A stretch of DNA of 64,000 bases from WHSW01 sp963767475. Lineage in GTDB: Bacteria > Actinomycetota > Thermoleophilia > Solirubrobacterales > 70-9. Positions 1 to 8,869 of the stretch are shown here, one piece after another. Numbering within the stretch: the first letter of the stretch is position 1; the number at the start of each line of letters is the position of its first letter. The stretch spans positions 558,001 through 622,000 of the forward strand of contig CAVYEI010000002.1 of the NCBI GenBank assembly GCA_963767475.1, read 5' to 3'. The translations under genes were made by a program, and so were the position numbers. Below the pieces are notes generated by a model that was not told the origin of the DNA, ran no database searches, and was given only the letters and a program-made list of their open reading frames with translations.

Positions 1-2
1 TC

Positions 3-548
3 GATCAGGTCGGCGACACACATTTCGCCTTCGTCGTACCCGAGCGCGCGGCCGAAGATCAAGCGGCGCTGGCGCAGGGCATCCAAGTCGGCCTGATCAC
101 CGATCGACTCGCTGCGGCGCTGCTGATGGTCGACTTTCCCAACCCGATCTTTTCAGCGCGCCGCGCGGCTTTGCTTACCCATGTACCCGAGCAGGCGACG
201 ATCGGTAACGGCACGAGCGCCTTCGCCGAGGAAATGGCCAACGCCATTATCTCGGCGCCGGAGGCCTCCGATGACGGGAACCCTGAACGCGAGTTCGCGG
301 AGCTCTGGGCGGCCGGCGACGGCTGGAAGGAGCAATTCACCACCACTCTTAAGGCCTACTACGAGGCGATCGAGGGCAAGCTCGGTGACCAGGCGGCCTT
401 CGACGATTGGTTTCGCCTGGCCGAGTCGCGGCGTGCCCTGTTTCGCAAATTTCCGATCAGCGAGTTCGGTCTACTCCTGCCCCTTAGCAACGTGCCTGAG
501 GCTGAGCGAGCGATGCAGTCCGACGCCACCGTGATTGAGGTCAGCTAG
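3..548 (+). CDS. hypothetical protein, 5' end cut by window edge
   Basis: The frame is open from base 3 to the stop at 546-548, so the true start lies outside the window. About 181 residues are visible. The protein has no membrane segment and no motif I can name; it includes a stretch reading MVDFPNPIFSARRAALLTHV and a C-terminal half rich in Phe, Ala and Glu. The next gene begins 2 bases after the stop, so the two are probably co-transcribed and their products may act together. That neighbour is a homologue of the gene coupled to the DyP peroxidase at 3.0-5.3 kb, which suggests this protein also belongs to that peroxidase-associated set (inference). Confidence 0.7.
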   Translation, partial: DQVGDTHFAFVVPERAAEDQAALAQGIQVGLITDRLAAALLMVDFPNPIFSARRAALLTHVPEQATIGNGTSAFAEEMANAIISAPEASDDGNPEREFAELWAAGDGWKEQFTTTLKAYYEAIEGKLGDQAAFDDWFRLAESRRALFRKFPISEFGLLLPLSNVPEAERAMQSDATVIEVS

Positions 549-550
549 CG

Positions 551-1552
551 ATGGCGATCCTGAAACGCTTCTCGACGCCAGCCAATCTGGCTGAGCCGAA
601 CGACGATGACGCCGAAGCCTGGAGTCAGCTGGTCGAAGGATTCGTTGGTCCGTTTGCCGACGAGTTCGAGCAGTTCTATGACCCAATCGCGGATGACACT
701 CCGGCTGACGCCGCCACCCGCATCGTTGCCTGGCGCGCCTTTCCAGCCCGTCTCGATCTGCTGCCCGAGCAAGAACGCTGGGGGCTCGCTGACACAAGCC
801 GCAGTCAACAAGACGAATACTGCGAGTGGAGCGTCGAGAAAGATGGTGATGAGATCACTCGCGTCACCTTCACCACCGAGATCCCGCAGTACTTCCACCA
901 CCTGGCCGAAAGCGATCGGCTCGAGGGAACCGAGCGTCTACCGGCCTTCTATCGAGAGTTTGTCGACGAGAATGTCGACCCTGCCCAGCTGTTCAAGCCC
1001 ACTGGTCGCTACGACGAAGACAACCCGCTCAACCAATCGACGTCGGGTCGCCTGGCTCATCTGACCCGAGACAACAATCTCTTCGCCGCGGTTGCGCTTG
1101 CCGCCCAGGCCACGGTCCTGCGCCAACGCGACGGTGTCCCGGTCGTTAAGCAGCAGGCGCTGGTCCAGTGCGCGGGCCTTGGCAACCACCTTCGACATAG
1201 CGATCCACAGATCGCCGGCGCCATCAACAACCTTGCCGGGCAGGGGTTCGACATCACGCTGACCGATCCGATCGGGATCTACATCGCCGGCATCGATTTG
1301 GCGGAAATGGTGGCGCCCGACGAGGCCGATGTTGCCGAGTTCTGGGCGATCGAGCGTGGCGACCAAGACCGGGCGCTGCGAGCCAGCTTCCGTGTCCCCG
1401 AAGAGCGCGGCTACACGGTCAGCAACGTCGAGTTGGCCGGACAGCCGATCGCTTTCGGCGCCCAACTGGCCGAGCGAGTGGAGATCAAAATTCGAGCCAC
1501 GGCCAAAGACGCAGGACAACAGGCTGAGCGGAAGCCCTGTCGGCCGGACTGA
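551..1552 (+). CDS. hypothetical protein, homologue of the gene at 4190-5296
   Basis: This soluble protein of 333 residues has no membrane segment. Two blocks match the minus-strand gene at 4190-5296: QQDEYCEWSVEKDGDEITRV followed by a TFTTE run near residues 95-120 (there WQEEYLEWSV and CTTEF), and DPQIAGAI followed by LTDPIGIYIAGIDLA near residues 220-255 (there APQIVSAI and DPPVSVFIAGLESA). The shared blocks make the two genes paralogues. I do not know a biochemical role. The ATG at 551 has a GAGG about 10 bases upstream. The gene follows a partial gene by 2 bases and is followed after 38 bases by the SLATT and CD-NTase genes, so all four may form one transcript. Confidence 0.75.
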   Translation: MAILKRFSTPANLAEPNDDDAEAWSQLVEGFVGPFADEFEQFYDPIADDTPADAATRIVAWRAFPARLDLLPEQERWGLADTSRSQQDEYCEWSVEKDGDEITRVTFTTEIPQYFHHLAESDRLEGTERLPAFYREFVDENVDPAQLFKPTGRYDEDNPLNQSTSGRLAHLTRDNNLFAAVALAAQATVLRQRDGVPVVKQQALVQCAGLGNHLRHSDPQIAGAINNLAGQGFDITLTDPIGIYIAGIDLAEMVAPDEADVAEFWAIERGDQDRALRASFRVPEERGYTVSNVELAGQPIAFGAQLAERVEIKIRATAKDAGQQAERKPCRPD

Positions 1553-1590
1553 CAACGGAGCTTGTCCGTCCGCCGACGTACCGGGAGCCC

Positions 1591-2106
1591 ATGGTCGAGG
1601 AGACTCAATCAATCAGTAAAGAGCTGGACCGAATCGAAGAATCGGCGATGTTCTCGGCCCAGGCGCAGTTCGAGCAGGCGAAGTATTGGCGCACTGTGAA
1701 CCTGATCCTCGGTGTCCCAGCGGGCGTCTTGGCTGCTGTCGCTGGCGCCACCGCTCTCGCGTCAACAACAGGTCGCGTCGCCGCAGGCATTGTGGCCCTG
1801 GTTGCCGCCGGTTTGAGCGCGATCACAACCACACTCAACGCGGCGCAACGGACCGAGCAAGCGCAAGCGGCCGGCAATCTGTACCTCGCCCTTCAGACAG
1901 ATGCGCGGATCGCCCGCGAGACCGACCTTCAGCACCTGTCCTACGATGAGGCGCGGGCGGCGCTCGTTGAGCTGCGTGTCCGCCAAGACGAGATCAATCA
2001 GTCGTCCGCACTGCCCGCGCGTTACGCCTACTGGCGTGCGAAGAGGAACATCGAGCGTGGCGAACAGCGATACAAGATCGACGTCGACGATTCCGGGCAC
2101 AACTAA
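1591..2106 (+). CDS. SLATT-like two-TM protein, probable CBASS effector
   Basis: The product is 171 residues: a charged N-terminal helix, two hydrophobic helices at about residues 33-55 (LILGVPAGVLAAVAGATAL) and 61-80, then a helical cytoplasmic tail with the pattern YWRAKRNIERGEQRYK. This is the plan of SLATT proteins, membrane effectors that in known systems respond to nucleotide signals made by a partner CD-NTase and are thought to permeabilise the membrane. The stop TAA at 2104-2106 overlaps the ATG of the CD-NTase gene (TAATG), the close coupling expected of an effector and sensor pair. Family assignment rests on topology and partner rather than a signature motif. Confidence 0.75.
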   Translation: MVEETQSISKELDRIEESAMFSAQAQFEQAKYWRTVNLILGVPAGVLAAVAGATALASTTGRVAAGIVALVAAGLSAITTTLNAAQRTEQAQAAGNLYLALQTDARIARETDLQHLSYDEARAALVELRVRQDEINQSSALPARYAYWRAKRNIERGEQRYKIDVDDSGHN

Positions 2107-2978
2107 TGGCCAGAAGCGTCGACGAAGGCTTTCGAGAGTTCTTAAAGCGCCTGACGCCCACGGAGGCCCAGCGCGCTGCCGGGACTGGGCACCGGGAGAG
2201 CGTCAAGAAGGCACTAGGTGACCGCCTGGATGTATCGACCTTCTTCGAAACGGGGTCATTCACTCATGGGACAGGCGTGCGCAACCACAGCGACATCGAC
2301 GTCCTTGTGAGCTTGAGGGGCGACCGCCCCGGATCCTCGTATACGGCTCTCGGGTGGGTTAAGGATGCGCTGGAGGCCCGTTTTCCCCGGACGCCGGTCT
2401 CGATACGACGACCCGCAGTGGTCGCCCGCTTCGGCGGTGGATACGAGACGTGGGAGGTCATCCCGGGCTTCATGACCGCCCGCGGTGGTTCCAACGTCTA
2501 TGTCTATGACATCCCTAGCGCGGTCACCGGTGGTGATTGGATCGACTCGGCTCCGCGCACGCACCTGACCTACGTCAACAAGGCGAATGAGAAGCCCTCG
2601 AAAGGAAACGCAAAAGCGCTCGTTCGCCTGATCAAGGCGTGGAAGTACTTCTGCAACGTTCCCGTTTCTTCGTTCTACCTGGAGATGCGCTGCGCCGAGC
2701 ACGTCAAGACACAGACCACCTACGTGCACATCTGGGACGTCTGGCAGGTGCTCAACAAACTCAACAATCATCAGCTCGCAGGAATGAACGATCCGAAGGG
2801 CGCGACCGGGCGGATCTACGCCTGCTCAAGCGAGAGCAGCAAACAAGACGCGCTCTCAAAGCTGAACACTGCGACGACTCGCGCACGCAAGGCGCGCGAC
2901 GCCTACGGAGACGACAAAATCAACGAGGCGTTTCGCTACCTCGACCTTCTATTCGGCGGGCAGTTCCCAGCGCGATGA
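2106..2978 (+). CDS. CD-NTase (SMODS-type nucleotidyltransferase), CBASS-like
   Basis: The 290-residue protein carries the polymerase-beta-like active-site signature: GS at residues 50-51, then HSDIDVLV with Asp63 and Asp65 as metal ligands; Glu117 in WEVIP is a good candidate for the third acidic residue. The C-terminal half (GNAKALVRLIKAWKYF, then SFYLEMR) matches the helical part of CD-NTases. Such enzymes make cyclic or linear oligonucleotide signals on phage infection and activate a neighbouring effector, here the SLATT protein with which the gene overlaps by one base. No Cap2/Cap3-type or HORMA/TRIP13 helper is adjacent, so this would be a minimal two-gene (type I-like) system. Confidence 0.85.
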   Translation: MARSVDEGFREFLKRLTPTEAQRAAGTGHRESVKKALGDRLDVSTFFETGSFTHGTGVRNHSDIDVLVSLRGDRPGSSYTALGWVKDALEARFPRTPVSIRRPAVVARFGGGYETWEVIPGFMTARGGSNVYVYDIPSAVTGGDWIDSAPRTHLTYVNKANEKPSKGNAKALVRLIKAWKYFCNVPVSSFYLEMRCAEHVKTQTTYVHIWDVWQVLNKLNNHQLAGMNDPKGATGRIYACSSESSKQDALSKLNTATTRARKARDAYGDDKINEAFRYLDLLFGGQFPAR

Positions 2979-2993
2979 GGTCGCAGCCTCATC
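2974..2993. terminator. hairpin between convergent genes
   Basis: GATGAGG (2974-2980) and CCTCATC (2987-2993) form a perfect 7-bp stem with a 6-base loop. It overlaps the stop codon of the CD-NTase gene and lies in the 39-base gap before the end of the convergent DyP gene, so it could end transcripts from both sides. There is no clear U-tract. Confidence 0.45.
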
Positions 2994-3017
2994 CCGACTC
3001 ATGCGCAGTAGGTGCGA

Positions 3018-4193
3018 CTAAACCCGGATGATGTCTGCGCCTGGGAACGGCTGGCGCCTCGGAGGCACGGCGTAAAGTCCGCCCTGGATGAGCGAAACCA
3101 TCGGCACCTCCCCCGCGACGCCATCACGGCTGGGTCCGCCGAGGTTGACATCACCGAGCCAGTTCGGCAGGTGCAACAGGTGCTGGACCGTGCTCAGGTC
3201 GGCCTGGTAGGAGATGAAGTTCAGGCCCAGCCTCGGACCAGCGGGCCCGATCGACTCGAGGAAGTCATATCCCTGGCGGAAGATGCGTAGCCCGGCGGAG
3301 GCGTAGGGCGAGCTGCGGTTCTGATTGGCGCGGTGCAGGTGCGAGGCCGCAAGCTTGGGATCGAGAGTCTCGGGTGGATCACGGAACTGATTGGTGCTGC
3401 GGTCTGCTTGGGCGGCCGCATCCCCCGGTTCTCGATCGCTGCTCGCAAGCGCCTGTCCGGTCAGCTTGTCGCGACCGATCATCAGCTCCTGTTGGGTACG
3501 GCCTAGGGACCGCCACGTCGCGAGGTCGATACGCAAGCGCAGAAACGCGAGGTAGGTCCCACCCTTCATCCAGTCCGGATCGCCTTGGGCCTCGATCGCA
3601 GCGCGGCGATCGGTTGAGTGCAGGTTGGAGACGCCATCATGAAACTCCAGCCAGCCACGCCCGTCGGGACGCCCAAACCCGTCATAGAAGGCCTGAAACT
3701 CAAGCGGGAGGTCTCTGTCGATGACCAGCTTCCAGGCCTCAACCGCGGCTCGATTGACGCTGGCCGGCTCGGGGGCAGTCAGCTGCAACAGAAGATCAGC
3801 CTCGCCAAGGTTGTCCTCGCTTGGCTCGGCCCAAGGTATAGCCGGGAACGGCTGGGGCTTGGGCAGGTAGCTGAGAAAGGCCGGACGCTCGGCTTGGGTG
3901 AGGGGCAAGCGATCGATGCCAGGGTCAAACAGCCGCCGGCCGAACCCAAGCAAGATCTCGAGGCCCGCAAGCGCATCACGGCTCTCCGCCAATTCCAACG
4001 CACTCACCCCATCCAGCTCGCGGACGTGCCCTCCGGCCAAGTCGTCGAGCATCGCTGTCATCTCGGCCAGCGCCTCAGCCAGCTGAACCGAGGAGGTGCC
4101 GGGTGCGACGTTCAGTAGCACCAACCCCATCGCCCGTGGAGGCGTAGCTCCAGCGCGGAAGTAGACGCCGGGCTGAATGCGATCCGCACTCAC
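3018..4193 (-). CDS. DyP-type peroxidase-like protein
   Basis: The GTG at 4193-4191 overlaps the TGA of the upstream gene (4192-4190) as GTGA and is in frame, giving 391 residues; longer versions reaching 4352 would run through the neighbour. The C-terminal half has the DyP layout: GRGWLEFHDGVSN with Asp186 (the GxxDG-type acidic residue), GGTYLAFLRLRIDLATW at 211-227, IGRDKLTG, SHLHRAN with candidate heme-ligand His285 or His287, and IFRQGYDF with Arg306. DyP enzymes are heme peroxidases, often encapsulated or secreted; no signal peptide is visible here. The usual GFRDG is altered to EFHDG, so this is a divergent branch. It is co-transcribed with the homologue of the gene at 551-1552. Confidence 0.75.
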   Translation of the reverse strand: MSADRIQPGVYFRAGATPPRAMGLVLLNVAPGTSSVQLAEALAEMTAMLDDLAGGHVRELDGVSALELAESRDALAGLEILLGFGRRLFDPGIDRLPLTQAERPAFLSYLPKPQPFPAIPWAEPSEDNLGEADLLLQLTAPEPASVNRAAVEAWKLVIDRDLPLEFQAFYDGFGRPDGRGWLEFHDGVSNLHSTDRRAAIEAQGDPDWMKGGTYLAFLRLRIDLATWRSLGRTQQELMIGRDKLTGQALASSDREPGDAAAQADRSTNQFRDPPETLDPKLAASHLHRANQNRSSPYASAGLRIFRQGYDFLESIGPAGPRLGLNFISYQADLSTVQHLLHLPNWLGDVNLGGPSRDGVAGEVPMVSLIQGGLYAVPPRRQPFPGADIIRV

Positions 4194-5296
4194 GGTTGGG
4201 CAGCTTTCGCCTGCGAGTACGCGGCGGCAACCGATCCACACTCGGGCTGCGCGGCTGTGTCGATGACAATCCGGTCGACTGCGACGGTTGCGGGGTCGGT
4301 GACACGTAATGCGACCGCGAGCTGCACCAGGTCGGCTATCTGACCGCCCCAACGAACCCGCTCTTCGGTTGCGAGGTCGACGAGGTCGCCGACCTGTTCA
4401 TCCGTCCCGGGCGGGGCCTCAACCACCAGCCGTTGGAATCGTGGGCCCGGCGCCCGGCCGGTGTCCGCGCCGGCGCACGCCGGGCGGCTGAAGCGAAACC
4501 ACTCCTTCGGCAGTGGCGACAAGTCCGGGAGAGCGAGCCGCGCGCTCTCGAGCCCCGCGATGAAGACAGAAACAGGAGGATCAAGCATCACCAAGCGCCC
4601 CTCGTAAGCCAGGCGGGCTAAGACCTCGACCAAGACCGGATCGCTGCGTCGGTCGAGCGCGGCTGCTTGGATCGCTGAGACGATCTGTGGCGCGGTGGCT
4701 GGGCGCAAGTCAGCGCCGGCCCAGGGTCGAGCCGCGGCTTGAACCAAAGCAAGGAGACTTCCCAGGCTGTTGCAATCGGCGGCCATGCAACAAAGCACGG
4801 GCGCGGTTTCCTGGCTGAGACTGGTTTCTACGAAGGCCAGCTCCCGTTCTGGCCGGGTCAGCCTTTCCAGATCGTCGCGGCCGTAAACATCCTCGGGACT
4901 AACGGCCAGGCCTGCGAACTGACCGATGACCTCGAGAGTCCGCTCGGTCTGAAAGCCCGCCAACACTCGCCAGTAGTCCGAGAACTCGGTCGTGCATGCA
5001 ACGCGCACCACCTCGCCGTCGTCGTTGCGCGACACCGACCACTCGAGATACTCCTCCTGCCAAGCGCGCCCAGCGGCTTGATCGAGGAAAGCGAGTGCCT
5101 TGGCGCGGCCGAGACATGAGACGACGCGACCCGGCAGCCCTGTCCAATCAACCGAAAGCGTGCGGGTTGTCGCCTTTGGGAGCGCCGGTCGCAATTGGGT
5201 GCTTGAAGGAGCGGTGCGGTCCAGATGCGACGACACGCGCTGCCGCCACGCTGCCGCCGCCTCCACACCGAGTTCGCTCATCGATAGCACCTCCAA
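4190..5296 (-). CDS. hypothetical protein coupled to DyP peroxidase; paralogue of 551-1552
   Basis: The product is 368 residues if it starts at 5296; a second ATG at 5281 (MSELGVEAA) is equally plausible. It has no signal peptide or membrane segment. Residues around WQEEYLEWSV, CTTEFSDYW and DPPVSVFIAGLESA match the gene at 551-1552, so the two are members of one family. The last four bases overlap the DyP start, implying translational coupling and perhaps a physical complex. I do not recognise an enzymatic motif. Confidence 0.75.
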   Translation of the reverse strand: MEVLSMSELGVEAAAAWRQRVSSHLDRTAPSSTQLRPALPKATTRTLSVDWTGLPGRVVSCLGRAKALAFLDQAAGRAWQEEYLEWSVSRNDDGEVVRVACTTEFSDYWRVLAGFQTERTLEVIGQFAGLAVSPEDVYGRDDLERLTRPERELAFVETSLSQETAPVLCCMAADCNSLGSLLALVQAAARPWAGADLRPATAPQIVSAIQAAALDRRSDPVLVEVLARLAYEGRLVMLDPPVSVFIAGLESARLALPDLSPLPKEWFRFSRPACAGADTGRAPGPRFQRLVVEAPPGTDEQVGDLVDLATEERVRWGGQIADLVQLAVALRVTDPATVAVDRIVIDTAAQPECGSVAAAYSQAKAAQP

Positions 5297-5361
5297 TCCT
5301 CAAGCCGTGCAACCTCCACTATCGCCGACATGCGCAGGCGACACGGAATGATCAGCAGATC

Positions 5362-5390
5362 TTGACTTAGCTTGAGGCCTGGCTTAGGAT
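5362..5390 (+). promoter_or_regulatory. promoter, probably leaderless
   Basis: TTGACT (5362-5367) and TAGGAT (5385-5390) are separated by 17 bases, a near-ideal housekeeping sigma promoter. The in-frame GTG at 5399 begins 8 bases after the -10 box, so transcription would start at or next to the start codon. Confidence 0.55.
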
Positions 5391-5398
5391 CGCCACGC

Positions 5399-6088
5399 GT
5401 GGACCTGAGTCTCTCTGACGATCTCGGCCAGATCCTGGGTCTGACCATTGCGCTTGGCGCACTCGGCGGGTTTACCTCGGACGTCGTTTACCCGATCAAG
5501 AGCACCGGGTCAGAACCGACCACCGGCTTGGAGAACCGCGTCACCTTTCCTCGCATTTTTCGCGCCCGCCAAGGCACGACAACGCGATTGATAGCGGCCG
5601 ACTTAGGCTTCGTCGGTCCAATCGTGGTCGGCATCGTCGCCGCCCTGATCAGTGTCTTTGCCATCGGTGTCACCGGGCCTGCGGCGGATGCCAGCGCGGA
5701 AGCGACGGCCGAGCTCTCCCAGCAGGTCAGCGATGACGAAGTTACGACCGAGGCGCTCGATGCCGCGGCCGAGGACCTCGGCTCACGAGTGCCAATTTCT
5801 GCGCTGATCTCGCTCGCCTTGATCGGGGGCTTTGCCGGCCATCTCATCCTTCAGACGGCAACCGGGCGCATCACCACCCTGCTTGGTGCCGCAGCGTTTG
5901 CCGGAGCAAGCACTGCAGCCCAAGAGGTGCGCGACCGTGTCGAGCAGGCAGCGAAGGACGCTGGCGTCACCGGCGACGAGCTCGAGCAGATCACAACTGC
6001 CGCCAAGGAAGGCGGCGACGCCGGTGCTCAAGCGGCCGTGGAGTCGCTCGGGTTCACAGCGCCGCAAACTTCCACACCTGAGGCCTAA
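5399..6088 (+). CDS. hypothetical membrane protein
   Basis: The GTG at 5399 is chosen over an upstream in-frame TTG at 5372 because a strong -35/-10 pair places the transcript start at 5399. The product, about 229 residues, has a first hydrophobic segment near the N-terminus (ILGLTIALGALGGFTSDVVY), a second at about 70-95 (FVGPIVVGIVAALISVFAIG), an acidic soluble loop, a third (ALISLALIGGFAGHLIL), and an alanine-rich helical tail. No known family motif is visible. Its neighbours do not suggest a function. Confidence 0.65.
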   Translation: MDLSLSDDLGQILGLTIALGALGGFTSDVVYPIKSTGSEPTTGLENRVTFPRIFRARQGTTTRLIAADLGFVGPIVVGIVAALISVFAIGVTGPAADASAEATAELSQQVSDDEVTTEALDAAAEDLGSRVPISALISLALIGGFAGHLILQTATGRITTLLGAAAFAGASTAAQEVRDRVEQAAKDAGVTGDELEQITTAAKEGGDAGAQAAVESLGFTAPQTSTPEA

Positions 6089-6244
6089 CGAGCCATTGTC
6101 TCGGTAGACCAGCAACCAAGCTGCCTGCCGACACGAGTTCAGAGTCCGTAACCCGCCAGCCGTGCGCGGTAAACCCTCTGTCGTACAGGTTTGCTAGAGC
6201 GCTCAGAGGGCGTTGAGCGTTGGCTCCACCCTAGGTTTCACTGT

Positions 6245-6653
6245 ATGAGAGAGACCACTGTGGAACGAGCCATCGCCTTGCTGCAAAGCCGTCTGGACGA
6301 GATTGCAAATGAGCGTCAATCGCTCGAGCAAGCCCTTAAGGGCCTCGATGGCGGCGTCAGACCGAGGCGGAATCGAGCTTCGGCCGCCAGCACGCCGACC
6401 CGAACTCGTGCTCCACGAACTGCAACCCGCAAGCAACAAACCCCACCGCGTAAACGTCGCAAGCGTGCCGCCGCCGGCCAGCGCGCGGATGAGCTGGCGG
6501 CTGCGATCAAGAAGCATCCGGGAGCGCCTGTTAGCAAGCTGGCCAAGTGAAATCGGGATCGCTCCGCAGCAGATCTATCCCATTGCCAAGCGACTGCAGA
6601 GGGCAGGGCGTATCGCCAAGGAAGATCGCGGTTTCGCGCTGACAAAGTCCTAG
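6245..6653 (+). pseudogene. small basic winged-helix-like protein, frame broken
   Basis: From the ATG at 6245 the frame encodes a short coiled N-terminus (MRETTVERAIALLQSRLDEI), an Arg/Lys/Pro-rich linker, and a DNA-binding-like helix ending at SKLAK and a stop at 6548-6550. One frame over, the text continues as SEIGIAPQQIYPIAKRL and QRAGRIAKEDRGFALT to 6653. Removing one A of the AA at 6545-6546 joins them as ...VSKLASEIGIAPQQIY..., a typical helix-turn-helix with a wing. The gene is probably a small nucleoid or regulatory protein of about 135 residues. The break may be a sequencing error or a real frameshift. Confidence 0.6.
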
Positions 6654-6680
6654 CCGGCGCAGGTTTGGCCGGCCCCCAAG

Positions 6681-7715
6681 CTAAAGAGCGGTCTTGCCAG
6701 GTGTGCGGCCTGGCTTCGCCCCGCCGCGATCAGCTAGGCGGCGGCGGTTGTGCTCCAAGCGAACGCGCGGGTCGAGAGCGGCCTGGGCAATGTCAACGAG
6801 CGCGTTGCAGATCACCACGAAAAACGCGCCAAACAGAGTCACGGCCATGATCGGCGGCAAGTCGAGCTGACCGATCGCCTGTGCTGCGTATTGACCGACG
6901 CCTTGGAGATCGAAGATGGTCTCGACCAGGATGGCGCCGCCTCCGACGACTATGGCGAAATCAAGACCCCACAGGCTGATCAGCGGGATCAGCGCGCTGG
7001 GCAGGACGTGGCGAAGCAGAACTTGACGCTCGCTAACGCCTTTGGCGTGCGCGGTTCGCACGTAATCCTCTTGCATTGTTTCCAGCGTCACCGAACGCAC
7101 TAGGCGCGAGTAAAAGCCGATCAGCCCGACTGCAAGGACGATCCACGGCAACAGCAGACGATGTAACCAGCCGAGAGGATCATCGGTCAACCCGACATAG
7201 CCTCCGCCCGGGAAGAGGTCGAGGCCGACTGACTGGTCGAGCTGAAAGCCCAGGTAATGCACGGCCAAGGCCGCGAGCCAAAACACCGGAAGCGACAATC
7301 CGACGAGAGCCAGGCCGGTCAATAGCCGATCCGAGCCATGGCCTGCACGACTGGCGCCCAACAACCCAATAGCTATTCCAACAACCATCCACAAAATCGC
7401 GGCGCCAATCGCCAACGACAGCGTCCGCGGGAGACCGCGCCAGATCTCTTCATTGACGTTGGTCCGGGTCACATAGCTGATCGCGTCACCGCCCAGCAGC
7501 TTGCGCATTGCCGTCAGGTACTGATCGTAGACCGGCTCGTCGAGTCCCCACTCGGCCCGGATCGCCTTGACCTCAGCGTTGGTGGTGTGGCGCCCGGCCA
7601 TCCGCGTCGCCGGATCACCGCTCGGGATGACCTCGAAAATGGCGAAGGTGATCACCGATACCGCAAACAGGACCAAGGCCATCGAGGCTAAGCGGCGGAT
7701 CACAAAGCGCAACAT
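6681..7715 (-). CDS. peptide ABC transporter permease (DppB-like)
   Basis: The product is 344 residues, starting MLRFVIRRLASMALVLFAVS as is usual for DppB/OppB permeases. Six membrane segments can be traced, and the EAA loop that contacts the ATPase reads YVRTAHAKGVSERQVLLRHV. The C-terminus is basic and rather long. It lies 12 bases after the end of the second permease gene and is transcribed away from the substrate-binding protein gene at 8870. No ATPase gene is adjacent in this window, so ATPases would have to be supplied from elsewhere. Confidence 0.85.
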   Translation of the reverse strand: MLRFVIRRLASMALVLFAVSVITFAIFEVIPSGDPATRMAGRHTTNAEVKAIRAEWGLDEPVYDQYLTAMRKLLGGDAISYVTRTNVNEEIWRGLPRTLSLAIGAAILWMVVGIAIGLLGASRAGHGSDRLLTGLALVGLSLPVFWLAALAVHYLGFQLDQSVGLDLFPGGGYVGLTDDPLGWLHRLLLPWIVLAVGLIGFYSRLVRSVTLETMQEDYVRTAHAKGVSERQVLLRHVLPSALIPLISLWGLDFAIVVGGGAILVETIFDLQGVGQYAAQAIGQLDLPPIMAVTLFGAFFVVICNALVDIAQAALDPRVRLEHNRRRLADRGGAKPGRTPGKTAL

Positions 7716-7727
7716 CGGCCGGCGAAC

Positions 7728-8670
7728 CTAGCGGCCAACTCGAAGCTGAGCCCGCGACCCAAGCGCGCGACTAACACCCTCGGCGACAGCGTTCAGAGAC
7801 AGCACTGTCAGCACCAGCAGCAGTCCGGGAATGACGGCGAGATAGGGAGCGGAGACAAGCCGATCAACGCCGCTGGCGATCATCGTCCCCCATGACGGCG
7901 CCGGGGGTTGAATGCCCGCTCCGAGGAACGACAGCGCGGCCTCCAGCAGGACGGCGTTGGCGAACAGCATCGGAGCAAAGGCAAAAATGGTCGGAGAAAG
8001 ATTGGGCAGGAGCTCGCTTAGGGCGATGCGCCGCCGGCTCATGCCCACTGCGCGTGCTGCCTCAACAAACTCGCGCTCGCGCAGCGACAATGTCTGGGCA
8101 CGGATCGGACGCGCCAGATACGGGACATAGACAAGGGCGATCACGAACACCGCCGCCCCGAGCGCTTCCACCGCGAATCGTCAACGGTCCGATGCTGATG
8201 CCGTCAATCGCCAACGCAGTGCCGAGGGCTATCCCGAGCAGGATGACCGGGAAGGCCCACAGAACCTCGAGAATTCGAGACAAGACGCCATCGGTCCAGC
8301 CGCGCAGATAACCGGCGGCGAGGCCGATCGTTGAGCCAAGCAGGCAGGTGATCAGCGTCGCGGCAAGTCCGATAAGAAGGGAATTCCGACCCCCGTAGAG
8401 GAGGCGGACCATTTCATCGCGACCGTTTTGGTCGGCACCGAGAAAGAACCGGTTCTCCCAAGTTGGTCCGATCGGGACACCGTTGTCATCGACGACATCG
8501 ACTACTCGACCATCGACGATTACCTTGTCGGTGATGTGGTTTTCGTTCGGGCCGGTATGGGCAATCCAGGCGGCCCAGAGCGGTGCGGCCAGGCAGCTCA
8601 ACAACACCAATGAGAAGACCAGCGCCCAGGTAACAGTCCACCTGTCCTGACGCAACCTCGTCCCGAGCAA
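7728..8670 (-). pseudogene. peptide ABC transporter permease (DppC-like), frame broken
   Basis: The first part (8670 to about 8165) begins MLGTRLRQDRWTVTWALVFS and covers the first membrane segments, ending in frame with ...ISIGPLTIRGGSA. The second part (from about 8171 to 7728) continues ALGAAVFVIALVYVPYLARP and contains the EAA loop FVEAARAVGMSRRRIALSEL and the last segments. A missing base near the CTCGGGG run at about 8160 explains the change of frame. Together they make a normal DppC of about 310 residues. Either the transporter is inactive or the indel is a sequencing error. Confidence 0.75.
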
Positions 8671-8869
8671 TGCAACTTGCCCGCGCGCTTGGGTTGGGCT
8701 TAGGTCAGAACGCAGCTCGAGGCTCAGTTTCGTTACGGCTCGGACGGTGGCCGCCCGACTCTACCCCGCTCCGACTCGACCCAGTTACCGACCGCGGCCG
8801 ACCATTGGTCATACTGCGCGACGGTTGGGCGCAGGATGGATCCAGGCCCAGGCGACCGGAGAATGGTAG

